A stretch of 64,000 nt of DNA from Paenibacillus urinalis (lineage in GTDB: Bacteria; Bacillota; Bacilli; Paenibacillales; Paenibacillaceae), in contig NZ_CP118108.1 of assembly GCF_028747985.1 (NCBI RefSeq), forward strand, positions 503,001-567,000, in the 5' to 3' direction. Positions 36,391 through 45,014 of this stretch are shown here, in pieces; position 1 is the stretch's first letter, and the number at the start of each line of letters is the position of its first letter. The notes under the pieces were generated by a model, which saw only the letters and a program-made list of their open reading frames with translations, searched no databases and had not been told where the DNA came from. The translations under genes were made by a program, and so were the position numbers.

Positions 36391-38706
36391 CTACATATGC
36401 TCAGCGATGCTGCGCATGTAGTTGCGCGGCGTACAGCCGTACGTTTCCTTGAATTTCTTAATAAAATAGGCGGAGGTTCCATAGCCAACCGTGCTCGCCA
36501 CCTGCTCGATCGTCATGTGGTTACTTTCGATCAGCGTTTTTGCCTTTTCGAGCCGCTGAGTGGTGACATATTCAGTGTAGGTGACCCCGAGCTCCTCCTT
36601 GAAGAGCCGGCTCAAATACTTCGGGCTGATGAACACTTTTGCCGCCACGGCATCAAGCGACAGATCCTCCGACAGATGGAGGTCGATATACTGCTTCGCG
36701 AGTTCAATGCTGGAAACGGCCCTTTCACTGCTTCTTTTATCCATCTGGGCAGTGAATGTGGCGATGGACTCGGTAATCCATACTCGAAATTCATGGATAT
36801 GATTCAGCTGAAGATACTGCTGATACAGATCCGCATGTTCATCACCTGGTGGCTTATAACGGATGCTCTTCAGATGATCGGAGTACATAAATACGATATT
36901 TGCCAGGATAAAATGGCAGTAGTGAGCAGGGTATGTTCCTTCCTGCAAAGTTCTGATCAAGGCATCGACTGCTCCGATAATATCTTCCGACTGCCGGTTC
37001 TGCAGCTTATCTCTGAACCTGCCCAGCATAGACTGAGGGATCTCTTCAACACTATTTTCTCGTGTGAGAATCAGGCGGTCCTTCAGAATAGTCTGCTCCG
37101 GCAGGAAGTAACCATATTTCATCAGTGTCACTGCCTCGCTATAGCTGAGATGGATCTCCTTCATCTCCTGCACCCAGCAGCCCCAGGATATTTGAATATT
37201 TCTATAATATTGGCTTCTGTCAGAAGAGAGCAGCAGGTCTGATATCTGCTTCAGCAGTGAATCGCCTGCTGTATTCGTGCATACAATGAGCGCCACTTTA
37301 TTGTCCGGCAGCTCCTCAGCAATCAGATAGTGCTCATGCAGGAAGGCAGCATTCAGCTCGTTCACGATAGGATAGGCAAATGTCTCCTTGGTGTGATCAA
37401 GAGCATTGCCAGCCTCCCCCTGATTCAGCAGCAGGCAGCAGTAATGTGTATATGACTGCGGGATACCGAGAAAAGGCAGCTCTTCTGCCAATTCTTCAGG
37501 GGTGTAGGCGTTACGAAGCATGTTCAGCACCACATTATGCTTAATGACGGAGCTGTTTGCCATTAGCGTCTCTTCCAGACTGCTGACCTTACTGCTCAGC
37601 TTACTAAAAGCCGTATCAATGAGGCCGTATTCATTCTGAACCTGATCCGGGGCATGATCTGCAGATTCCTTGATTTTGTTCACGATGCGCTTGATCGGAT
37701 TGTAGCTGGCGAGTGCCAATATGCCGGATAAAATGGTGCCGAGCAGAATGGCAAACAGGCAGATGCCGACAATCAGCTTCTGAATAAAGTCTGACTGCGC
37801 ATAAAAAGTGCTGGCGGGCACTGCGCTGTAAACCTTCCAGCCGGTTGTCTCAAGCGTTTGATATGAAACGACATAGTCGGTGTGATGAATATTTTCCTTG
37901 AAGCTTCCCGACGGGGTCTCAGACATAAGCGCTCTGCGTACCCCCGAATCATAATCCCGGTAGACACCGATACTTCCCTTGCTTACATCGCTTATCGTCA
38001 TTCCCGACGAATCCAGAGTATAGGTGTCCTTATACTGCGACGGCATCATCCGCTGAATGATGGAGCTGACTGCGCTCTCCTTCACATCAATGGCAATCAG
38101 CAGGTCGCTGTCATGTCCGGAGGACTGAACGGGATAGCTGTGTACATATGTGAATAAGGCACTCGCATTGCTGTCCAGCTGACTGGAGTAGATATCCTGA
38201 GGCACCAGCCGGGTTGTTGTCCATAAACTGCTGTCCTTGCTGGCTTGCATGCCGTTGATCCAGTCTGCAAAATATACAGAGCCGCTTCCTTGATCGGCGT
38301 TATAATTCAGCCCATGGTTTGAAGACAGCATGATCCGTTCATCCGGATAGTAGAGATGAACCGCATGGATAAGATCCGAATTGTTCGTTACCTTGGACTT
38401 GATCAGCTCGTGCAGGTCAATGACCTTGCTGAGATGCCCGGTGTAGGAGGAATCAGCAAATAAACGAAGATCTGCGCTCTTATCGAGAGAGATGTCGAGA
38501 TAGATCTGTTCGACTCTCTTCAGCACGTTAGATTCAATCGTTTGGGCCGTGTTTTGCATCATAATTCTATTTTTGCTATGAAGCTCTTCCTTATAATTGT
38601 TCGTGAAAAAGACATAGAAGGCAGAGCACAGCAACAGAACGATAACAAGAACGATGGATACATGAGAAATGGCCAGGTTTGCAAATACAGAATTCCGCTT
38701 TTTCAA
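36391..38706 (-). CDS. membrane-bound AraC-family regulator (dCache-like sensor)
   Basis: 771 residues from TTG 38706, which has GGGAGGAGAG just upstream. Order: TM1 near residues 15-35 (ISHVSIVLVIVLLLCSAFYVFF), an extracytoplasmic sensor of about 270 residues (dCache-like), TM2 near 300-325 (LIVGICLFAILLGTILSGIL), a cytoplasmic linker, and a C-terminal AraC DNA-binding domain (IDLHLSEDLSLDAVAAKVFISPKYLSRLFKEELGVTYTEYVTTQRLEKAKTLIESNHMTIEQVASTVGYGTSAYFIKKFKETYGCTPRNYM, split by the two HTH motifs). In Paenibacillus such regulators often control neighbouring sugar transporter genes, so it probably controls the binding-protein gene. Confidence 0.88.
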   Translation of the reverse strand: MKKRNSVFANLAISHVSIVLVIVLLLCSAFYVFFTNNYKEELHSKNRIMMQNTAQTIESNVLKRVEQIYLDISLDKSADLRLFADSSYTGHLSKVIDLHELIKSKVTNNSDLIHAVHLYYPDERIMLSSNHGLNYNADQGSGSVYFADWINGMQASKDSSLWTTTRLVPQDIYSSQLDSNASALFTYVHSYPVQSSGHDSDLLIAIDVKESAVSSIIQRMMPSQYKDTYTLDSSGMTISDVSKGSIGVYRDYDSGVRRALMSETPSGSFKENIHHTDYVVSYQTLETTGWKVYSAVPASTFYAQSDFIQKLIVGICLFAILLGTILSGILALASYNPIKRIVNKIKESADHAPDQVQNEYGLIDTAFSKLSSKVSSLEETLMANSSVIKHNVVLNMLRNAYTPEELAEELPFLGIPQSYTHYCCLLLNQGEAGNALDHTKETFAYPIVNELNAAFLHEHYLIAEELPDNKVALIVCTNTAGDSLLKQISDLLLSSDRSQYYRNIQISWGCWVQEMKEIHLSYSEAVTLMKYGYFLPEQTILKDRLILTRENSVEEIPQSMLGRFRDKLQNRQSEDIIGAVDALIRTLQEGTYPAHYCHFILANIVFMYSDHLKSIRYKPPGDEHADLYQQYLQLNHIHEFRVWITESIATFTAQMDKRSSERAVSSIELAKQYIDLHLSEDLSLDAVAAKVFISPKYLSRLFKEELGVTYTEYVTTQRLEKAKTLIESNHMTIEQVASTVGYGTSAYFIKKFKETYGCTPRNYMRSIAEHM

Positions 38707-39005
38707 ATCGACTCTCCTCCCACTCTCGAGCATAACCGATGCAATGGACAGGATTCGACCGAATCATTCACGATTTGTATTAACAGAATGTAAAATTGCA
38801 GCTCGAAAAATACAAAAATAGCTAATCATACTTGGAATTGTCCTATTTTTATATAAGGTGGCAATTATCATATTGCTGCGTGCTGGAGCCTAATGCTAGA
38901 TTGAGATCGATTCATACGTTACAGGCGAAGGACGGTGTTGCTCATCCATTGCTGGGACTGAATTAAGCTCGAAATAAAATCCACGAAGACCAGGAGGTTA
39001 AAAAA

Positions 39006-40343
39006 ATGAATTTAAAATCCAAATGCCTGCGCAGCCTGCTGCCGGCACTAGTATTGTTCACTTCGATTCCTATGGCTTCACAGCCAGTGGCTGCGGCGGA
39101 AGCAGAGATCCAGACAGGCTCCTTTAATGTGCTCAGCTACAACGTCGGTGGCCTGCCTGATATTTTCTCAAGCTCTAATCCGGCAGAATATACGGTGCAG
39201 ATTTCTCCGAAACTGAATGCGTACGATATTATCAACGTTCAGGAGGATTTCAACTATCATGCTGAGCTGATCTCTGAGGTGACACATCCGTATCTGACAC
39301 CAAGCAGCGGGGTCGCTGGTTTTGGAAGCGGGCTGAACAGCTTGTCCAAATATCCCTATCGGGATCTGCAGCGAATCACCTGGAATGATCGCCATGGTCT
39401 GTTTGACAGTGGAAGTGACGAGCTGACGCCAAAAGGATTTACGTTCATGACCTATGAGATTGAACCTGGTGTCAAGATTGATGTGTATAATCTGCACGCT
39501 GATGCGGGCTCGGACGCACAGTCTCTTGCTGCACGACGCAGCAACATAGAGCAGTTGTCCAATTATATAGAGCAGCATTCGGAAGGGAATGCCGTGATCG
39601 TCTTTGGCGATACGAATACGAGATACACCCGTGCAGACGATAATATCGAGCTCTTGATGACGCGTAACGGATTAAGCGATCCCTGGGTAGATCTGGTGCG
39701 GGGCGGTGAGATTCCGGCAGACGGGGAAGCACTGATGGATGAGTCTGATGTGAACGGACCTAACTTCGAAATCGTGGACAAAATATTGTACCGTGGCAGC
39801 AGTGCGCTTCAATTAAATGCGGAGTCCTTCCGGATTGAAGACACCTACTTCTTGACGAGTACGGGAGAGCAGCTGTCTGACCACTATCCGATTACGGCTG
39901 AATTTGCCTACTCCACTTCTCCAGATGTGCAGATGAGCTCAAGCATTGGAGGATCGGGAGGAATCGGATTTAACGATCTGAATCAGATTCCGGATTCAAG
40001 AATGAGCTCTGTTACGATCCACAGCGGCAGCAGAGTGGATGGTGTGTCCACCGTGTATGAGGATGGAACGGTACTTGCGCATGGCGGGACGGCAACGGCG
40101 AACACCCTTAATCTGGCGGCGAATGAATATGTGACCCAGGCTGTTATCGGTCAAGGCACGCGCAGCGGAGGGAAGCGGATCTTTTATGTGCAGCTCACGA
40201 CGAACCTAGGGAATACCGTATCTGGTGGACAGGCTACCTCAGAACAGATGGTGCTTAGTGCTCCAGATGGCTGGTATATTGCCGGTTTTTATGGAAGAGC
40301 AGGGGATGAGCTGGATCAGCTAGGTGTCATATACAAACAGTAA
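39006..40343 (+). CDS. secreted sphingomyelinase/DNase-I-fold phosphodiesterase with C-terminal jacalin-like domain
   Basis: 445 residues; ATG 39006 follows AGGAGG. A signal peptide ends near residue 31 (PVAAAEAE). The endonuclease/exonuclease/phosphatase fold carries its metal and catalytic residues: Asn46, Glu80 (NVQED), His164 (YNLHAD), Asp202/Asn204 (VFGDTNTR) and Asp292-His293 (SDHYPI). From about residue 308 a Gly-rich domain (GGIGFNDL ... VTIHSGSRVDGVSTVYEDGTVLAHGGT ... QVI-GQG) resembles a jacalin-like lectin fold that could bind glycans. The substrate (sphingomyelin, other phosphodiester or DNA) is not settled by sequence. Transcribed alone. Confidence 0.8.
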   Translation: MNLKSKCLRSLLPALVLFTSIPMASQPVAAAEAEIQTGSFNVLSYNVGGLPDIFSSSNPAEYTVQISPKLNAYDIINVQEDFNYHAELISEVTHPYLTPSSGVAGFGSGLNSLSKYPYRDLQRITWNDRHGLFDSGSDELTPKGFTFMTYEIEPGVKIDVYNLHADAGSDAQSLAARRSNIEQLSNYIEQHSEGNAVIVFGDTNTRYTRADDNIELLMTRNGLSDPWVDLVRGGEIPADGEALMDESDVNGPNFEIVDKILYRGSSALQLNAESFRIEDTYFLTSTGEQLSDHYPITAEFAYSTSPDVQMSSSIGGSGGIGFNDLNQIPDSRMSSVTIHSGSRVDGVSTVYEDGTVLAHGGTATANTLNLAANEYVTQAVIGQGTRSGGKRIFYVQLTTNLGNTVSGGQATSEQMVLSAPDGWYIAGFYGRAGDELDQLGVIYKQ

Positions 40344-40388
40344 CTCTCTTCTATAAACGAGCGAAAATGTAGATTCTTACTGCCTAAT

Positions 40389-40424
40389 AGAGCATTCGGA
40401 CAACTAATCCGATGCTCTTTTTTT
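40389..40424 (+). terminator. terminator after the phosphodiesterase gene
   Basis: AGAGCATTCGGA pairs with TCCGATGCTCT (one mismatch), followed by TTTTTTT. Confidence 0.8.
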
Positions 40425-40628
40425 GCATTCATATGTACAAAAAAAGCTTGACTTATGCGGCGTCTAAAAGTGTATTCTTAATCTATCAGCTATCGGAAAT
40501 GAAGGGATTCAGCGCTGATTATCATCTTTTAATGATCAATCAGTTCTAAACCAATTGCTTCTATTACAAATTTAAACCAAGTATGTTAATGCGAATAGTA
40601 TAATATGTATTATGGAGGAAGAGATCGA

Positions 40629-41165
40629 ATGTATCATGTAGATGATTATGTAATTTACGGCAATAATGGCGTATGTCAGATCCAATCCATTGGTGCGCTA
40701 CCGATTCTGGATCAGGATAAGCAATATTACACTTTGACGCCGCTGTTCAGCACAGAAACGATTTATACGCCGACGGATACAACGATTTTTATGCGCCCTG
40801 TTATGGCACAAGAAGAAGCACATCAGCTGTTAAATGAGGTATATGTGTTCATAGAGGACATCGCAGAGCAGTGTACGAGCATATCTATTGACGATCATTA
40901 TGAAGATTATATCAAGTCGTCCGGCAGCAAGGACCTTGTATATCTGATTAAAGTCATCCACGCCAAAAGATTTCTTGCCATCCAGAGCGGTAAAAAGACG
41001 ATCAGCTTAAGAGACCAGCAATTTCTTAAAGAAGCGGAGAAGCTGCTTTATGGCGAAATTGCCATCGTCACGGGTTCTTCGAAAGATGGGGTAAAGCATA
41101 AAGTAGACAGCAGGCTTGAGGAGAAAATGACCGCTTATCTTGAAGAACATGAATTGGGCAGCTAG
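40629..41165 (+). CDS. CarD/CdnL-type transcription factor
   Basis: 178 residues from ATG 40629 (GGAGGAAGAG upstream; the frame is open from 40605). Residues 1-60 form the CarD_CdnL_TRCF RNA-polymerase-interacting domain (MYHVDDYVIYGNNGVCQIQSIGALPILDQDKQYYTLTPLFSTETIYTPTD), followed by a helical DNA-binding C-terminus (KDLVYLIKVIHAKRFLAIQSGKKTISLRDQQFLKEAEKLLYGEIAIVTG). It binds the RNA polymerase beta subunit and stabilises open complexes. Stand-alone CarD proteins occur in Bacillales; the promoter set affected is unknown. Confidence 0.85.
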   Translation: MYHVDDYVIYGNNGVCQIQSIGALPILDQDKQYYTLTPLFSTETIYTPTDTTIFMRPVMAQEEAHQLLNEVYVFIEDIAEQCTSISIDDHYEDYIKSSGSKDLVYLIKVIHAKRFLAIQSGKKTISLRDQQFLKEAEKLLYGEIAIVTGSSKDGVKHKVDSRLEEKMTAYLEEHELGS

Positions 41166-41274
41166 CCAGGAGAGTGGAAGTAGATTATACTATAAAATGT
41201 AAATCACCCAATTTCTTGCTCGGTATCTCGCATAACGAGCTTCACTTTATAATAAAACATATGTTGTAGTTAGC

Positions 41275-41312
41275 AGCCTGGAGGATCAGCAATGAATCTT
41301 TCAGGCTTTTTT
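41275..41312 (+). terminator. terminator after the CarD-like gene
   Basis: AGCCTG (41275-41280) pairs with CAGGCT (41302-41307), followed by TTTTT. Confidence 0.6.
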
Positions 41313-41462
41313 GAGCAGAATAAAAGGCATAGGTATGTTTCTATACAGTGACAACATATAAATGGATAGAATGTAGGCATAGTCAAGGGATCACTTCGCT
41401 GGTCGGGGGCTTATTGAACTGCTCATTATATAGGGTGAGAAAAAACAATCTATATTTTATTT

Positions 41463-41517
41463 AATTACTTACTTGACAATACATAATATAATTACTACAA
41501 TTACTTACATAAAGTAA
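41463..41517 (+). promoter_or_regulatory. promoter with flanking AATTACTTAC operator repeats
   Basis: TTGACA (41473-41478) and TACAAT (41496-41501) are 17 bases apart, a near-consensus promoter. AATTACTTAC occurs directly before the -35 (41463-41472) and again over the -10 and start (41499-41508); the second copy continues into the inverted pair TTAC-ATAAA-GTAA (41505-41517). The two copies are 36 bases apart. The pattern resembles MarR/HxlR-type operators that control quinone and azo reductases; no such regulator gene is in the window. Confidence 0.6.
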
Positions 41518-41618
41518 CTTAATGCATCTTTTGCTTTTAGCAAATCGAAATACAGGTGGTGTAGAGAATGGGTTTTATAGATCGATTATTTGGAAAAGAA
41601 ACCAAGGAGGAAGAGACA

Positions 41619-42161
41619 ATGACGAAGTTAAACATCGGTATTATTCTGGGAAGTACACGGGAAGGACGCGTAAGTCCGCAAGTAGGAGAATGGGTAAAGG
41701 CAATTGCTGACAAGCGCGGAGATGCGAATTATGAGATCGTCGATATTGCGGACTACAAATTGCCGTTCCTCGGTACTACAGACGGCTCGGAACCAGGCAT
41801 TGCTGCTTGGAATGATAAGCTGAATAGCCTGGACGGATTTGTATTCATCGTGCAGGAGTACAATCACAGTATTACAGGAGCACTGAAGAACGCGATTGAC
41901 TTTGCGCGTGAAGCGTGGAATAACAAGGCTGCCGGTATTGTAAGCTATGGCTCAACAGGCGGGGCTCGTGCAGCAGAGCATCTTCGCGGGATCCTTGGCG
42001 AGCTATCCGTTGCTGACGTTCGCGTGCATCCAACATTGTCCCTGTTCACTGATTTTGAGAACGGATCGGTGTTCAAGCCACAAGAGCTGCATTTGACAAA
42101 TGTGAATGCGATGCTGGATCAAACGGTAGCTTGGAGCGGAGCACTAAAAACACTGAGATAA
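41619..42161 (+). CDS. NADPH-dependent FMN reductase
   Basis: 180 residues from ATG 41619, which has AAGGAGG 8 bases upstream. An in-frame ATG at 41568 (AGGTGG upstream) would add 17 residues beginning MGFIDRLFGKETKEE; both starts may be used. Flavodoxin-like fold: NIGIILGSTREGRVSPQVGEWV binds the FMN phosphate, PFLGTTDGSEPGIAAW and VQEYNHSITGALKNAIDFA line the flavin site, and IVSYGSTGGARAAEHLRGILGEL follows. It reduces quinones or azo compounds. The upstream operator repeats suggest induction by electrophiles. Confidence 0.88.
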   Translation: MTKLNIGIILGSTREGRVSPQVGEWVKAIADKRGDANYEIVDIADYKLPFLGTTDGSEPGIAAWNDKLNSLDGFVFIVQEYNHSITGALKNAIDFAREAWNNKAAGIVSYGSTGGARAAEHLRGILGELSVADVRVHPTLSLFTDFENGSVFKPQELHLTNVNAMLDQTVAWSGALKTLR

Positions 42162-42227
42162 GCAGAAGCCTGAGCCTGATTGATAAGGCAAATGGCCAGG
42201 CACATGAATACAGCAATACAACGATAA

Positions 42228-42293
42228 ACGCAGATATCTTCTAATGACAGGACGCCGCTATAAGGCACTGGCAGAAGATATTCTGCGTTTTTT
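42228..42293 (+). terminator. terminator after the FMN reductase
   Basis: ACGCAGATATCTTCT pairs with AGAAGATATTCTGCGT (one bulge) around an inner GCC/GGC stem, followed by TTTTTT. Confidence 0.8.
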
Positions 42294-42441
42294 ATATGCT
42301 CATCGATTCAAGGATTTCCTAAATGTGTATCTATTTAAAAATATAGGACGCAGGACATGGGCGTAAGGAGTGATTGAGTCCTGCTCTAAATCACCCTACA
42401 ATAAATTGAAGCTGCTTTTGCTATAGAAGGAGGACGAATGG

Positions 42442-43227
42442 TTGTCATCATCTTATACAGTCCAATTAACCGCTGCGGAGGCGGCGTTTTTGTTCCAGCT
42501 CATGGATATACCAGAAGGAGAAGCATGGTCGAAGATCTATGAAGCGGATGTGGAACGAGGAGTAGAAATTTCGCCGGAACAACGCTATGCTCAGATCGCA
42601 AAGGGCTTGGAGGATGCAGGGCTGCTCGCTATGGAGGGTAGAGAGATCATCCTTGACGCTGTCCTGCTGGAGTTGTTAAAGAGCTGCAAATACAGCAGCG
42701 CAGTGACGATTCTTAGATCCTGCACAGCGAATGGCGAATCTACTATTATATATGGCTTCCTATCCGGAACCGAGGTTACTGAAATGAAGTGGACCTCAGA
42801 GACAGGAGAAGTGCTGTTTACGGCGCTTGAGGAAGGACTTGAGGCGTTCGTATCCCGTATGGGGGATAGTCTGCTGCTGCCTGACGTGCAAGAGCAGAGT
42901 GGACGAATAACGATGCATACAGAGACTCTGAATCGAATGATAAATCAGCTGGGCCATCCAGATGACACGATGCTGCAATCTATTCTGCAAAATGATCAAA
43001 TGGTGCAGAGCTCTACTCCGTTATTCCCCGCATTGATGGAAGCCTGTGCTTCGTCCCGGCAGCAGGGAACGTTCGAGGCAGTCATTCGCGGAACAGAGCT
43101 TCGTTCGGCAACTATTTATTATATAGGAAGTCCTCAGGGAAACTGGTTATTCATTCAGGATGCAGAGCGGAATCTCGCACAAGGATATCCGGTAACGGAG
43201 CCAAATTTATACAGACCCTATATCTGA
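42442..43227 (+). CDS. EspG-like putative T7SS accessory protein
   Basis: 261 residues from TTG 42442 (GGAGG 8 bases upstream). It is soluble, with no signal peptide. The pattern resembles mycobacterial EspG chaperones: an N-terminal strand and helix (TVQLTAAEAAFLFQLMDIPEG), a central RYAQIAKGLEDAGLL motif where EspG has its ARGLV segment, then alternating strands (STIIYGFLSGTEVTEMKW; GEVLFTALEEGLEAFVSRMGDSLLLP), and a final strand pair (FEAVIRGTELRSATIYYIGSPQGNWLFIQDAE). EspG proteins hold T7SS substrates for export. The gene directly precedes a WXG-type effector candidate, which fits that role. The family assignment rests on pattern, not a search. Confidence 0.5.
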   Translation: MSSSYTVQLTAAEAAFLFQLMDIPEGEAWSKIYEADVERGVEISPEQRYAQIAKGLEDAGLLAMEGREIILDAVLLELLKSCKYSSAVTILRSCTANGESTIIYGFLSGTEVTEMKWTSETGEVLFTALEEGLEAFVSRMGDSLLLPDVQEQSGRITMHTETLNRMINQLGHPDDTMLQSILQNDQMVQSSTPLFPALMEACASSRQQGTFEAVIRGTELRSATIYYIGSPQGNWLFIQDAERNLAQGYPVTEPNLYRPYI

Positions 43228-43296
43228 TAACGACACGAACACTGTCTGTTCTTACGCCAAGTTGAAGGATTGGAGCAGATCTAGAGGAGGAGAAGC

Positions 43297-44259
43297 ATGA
43301 CTCGGATTGTAATGACATCGGCGTATCTGAACACGCTGGTTCAGCAGCTGGAGCAGGTAGCGCAGCAGCTGACACAGGTGGATACCGCACTGATGAATGC
43401 GCTGAATGGCGCGGCCTGGCAGACAGGCAACCGTGAGGCCATCATAGGGATGTATCAGGCGCATCAGCGCAATTTCCAGACAGCAGCTCAGAATATGCAG
43501 GAGCTGTCCAATTTTGTGAACACTACTCGTCAGCAGTTTGAACAGGAGGACCAGTCCGGCGGCGGTATTGGCATAACAGGCTTTAATCCAATGGCACCAA
43601 TTGATGGTCTTGGCAACATTACAGGGACGGTTATGGGGGCAGCTGCCGTAGCGCGGCTCGGGTATAAGGTACATAACGGATACATGGTCAGACAGCAGCT
43701 GGATCGGAGAAGCCCGAGAATTCTCGTTCGTGACAGCTATGATTCGGTTCGGAATAATCCCATGATTAATGGAAGACCTAGAAACTACAAGATTTATTAT
43801 TTACGCGATATGGAAGCTAAGATTGCGAATGGAACTGCCTCTCCCAAAATTAAAGAGATCTATTCCATGGCTGATCCGATGTACGGAGCCAAGGCAGCGC
43901 TGAAGGATAAGCTGGGCTGGGCAAGCGTCGGTATTGATGTGTTTACCGATACCAAAGAAAATCTCGCAAACAACGCTTCGACTGACAAGGTTGCCGGAGA
44001 TATTATCGGAAATGTCGTCGTCGGGGGAGCAACAACGGTTGGAGCTACACTGCTGACAGCAGCAGTGATGCCTGCGGCAGCACCTGTCCTAGCTGTCGGG
44101 GCTGTCGGACTTGGTGTATCCGTGGGACTGACGTATCTTGCCGAGGGCATTAAGATGGACATGGATCTCGACAAGGATGGAGAGGACGACTCCTTGAAGG
44201 ATGTTGTTAAGCATGGAGCGAAAGAGGCCTGGTCTACCGTATCGGGCTGGTTTAAATAG
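43297..44259 (+). CDS. WXG-type T7SS effector with glycine-rich C-terminal domain
   Basis: 320 residues from ATG 43297 (GAGGAGGAG upstream). Residues 1-85 form a WXG100-like helical hairpin, with WQTG at 41-44 in the turn and a long second helix; a Gly linker follows (SGGGIGITG). Residues 105-225 are a mixed region rich in Arg and Lys (VRQQLDRRSPRILVRDSYDSV). Residues 232-281 are hydrophobic and rich in Gly, Ala and Val (DIIGNVVVGGATTVGATLLTAA ... VLAVGAVGLGVSVGLTYLA), a glycine-zipper pattern seen in membrane-inserting toxins. Residues 288-298 (DMDLDKDGEDD) look like a calcium-binding DxDxDG loop. I infer a secreted antibacterial effector. The abutting membrane protein would be its immunity factor. 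Confidence 0.55.
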   Translation: MTRIVMTSAYLNTLVQQLEQVAQQLTQVDTALMNALNGAAWQTGNREAIIGMYQAHQRNFQTAAQNMQELSNFVNTTRQQFEQEDQSGGGIGITGFNPMAPIDGLGNITGTVMGAAAVARLGYKVHNGYMVRQQLDRRSPRILVRDSYDSVRNNPMINGRPRNYKIYYLRDMEAKIANGTASPKIKEIYSMADPMYGAKAALKDKLGWASVGIDVFTDTKENLANNASTDKVAGDIIGNVVVGGATTVGATLLTAAVMPAAAPVLAVGAVGLGVSVGLTYLAEGIKMDMDLDKDGEDDSLKDVVKHGAKEAWSTVSGWFK

Positions 44260-44997
44260 ATGGCGAAGCATAGTAAGCTGCATAAGTCTCAGACTCAGAA
44301 CCGTAACTGGGAAGGAACAGACTATGACCGGACAAAGTTTGAGACGTATCTCTCGCTGTATCCGGTAAGCACCATCCGGCTAAATGCCGGTATTCTCGTG
44401 CTTTTTTTCTTAAACGTGTTCTTGATTATTCCGATCTTAAGCGCACCATACGAGCCGCTCTATGCCTATCTGTTGTTCCCGCCGCTTGCTGTCATGAATG
44501 GTTGGGCCCTTGCAATGATGGCAATTCCCCGGAGGCTGCAGCTGAACTATATTCTGTTCAGGGGCGTGTTCGGTATTGTAGCATCACTTGGTCTGATGCT
44601 GGCAACGCAGAAGTTTGCATATAGCAGTCTGGAGTTAACGACCCCATGGTATGCGATCGGTTCTTTTGCCGTTTATGGATTTGCACTGTATCACTATGTG
44701 CGTTCTCATCTGCGGAAGCTCCGGACCCCACCAGAGAAGAAGCAGCAGGAAGAGCGTAAGGGGCTGCATCTGCTGCCGTTAACGATGATCGCCGGACTCG
44801 GATATTTGCTCGCGAACCTGTCATTGATGTTTGTGAGTGAGAACACCGTTGTCATTGTCCTGATGTGTGTGTACTCGATGCTCGCTTTTGTACTGTTTCA
44901 TTTCATCATGGAGCTCCATCGGTACTATTGGATTAGACGAATTCATCAAGGAAGCAGCGCTCCGAATGGAGATCAGCAGACTGCTCAGCATGGTTAA
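44260..44997 (+). CDS. six-helix membrane protein, candidate immunity protein
   Basis: 245 residues. It begins on the base after the effector stop codon (TAGATG) and has no ribosome binding site of its own, so translation is likely coupled to the effector. About six TM helices: residues ~38-61, 66-92, 96-115, 130-147, 170-190 and 195-220. Both ends are basic and polar (KHSKLHKSQTQNRNWEG; SSAPNGDQQTAQHG). I do not recognise a family. Immunity proteins for membrane-depolarising T7SS toxins in Staphylococcus are multi-pass membrane proteins, which makes this a plausible inference only. Confidence 0.5.
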   Translation: MAKHSKLHKSQTQNRNWEGTDYDRTKFETYLSLYPVSTIRLNAGILVLFFLNVFLIIPILSAPYEPLYAYLLFPPLAVMNGWALAMMAIPRRLQLNYILFRGVFGIVASLGLMLATQKFAYSSLELTTPWYAIGSFAVYGFALYHYVRSHLRKLRTPPEKKQQEERKGLHLLPLTMIAGLGYLLANLSLMFVSENTVVIVLMCVYSMLAFVLFHFIMELHRYYWIRRIHQGSSAPNGDQQTAQHG

Positions 44998-45014
44998 AGG
45001 AGGTATAGCTAACA

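Noticed and set aside
36373..37242. 289-residue plus-strand frame opposite the AraC regulator
   Set aside because: It lies entirely inside the regulator gene on the opposite strand, has no ribosome binding site or recognisable motif, and the minus-strand protein has clear HTH motifs.
41292..41351. 19-codon ORF after GGAGG behind the CarD gene
   Set aside because: The sequence is the stem and T run of a terminator (AGCCTG/CAGGCT), so the apparent ORF is chance.
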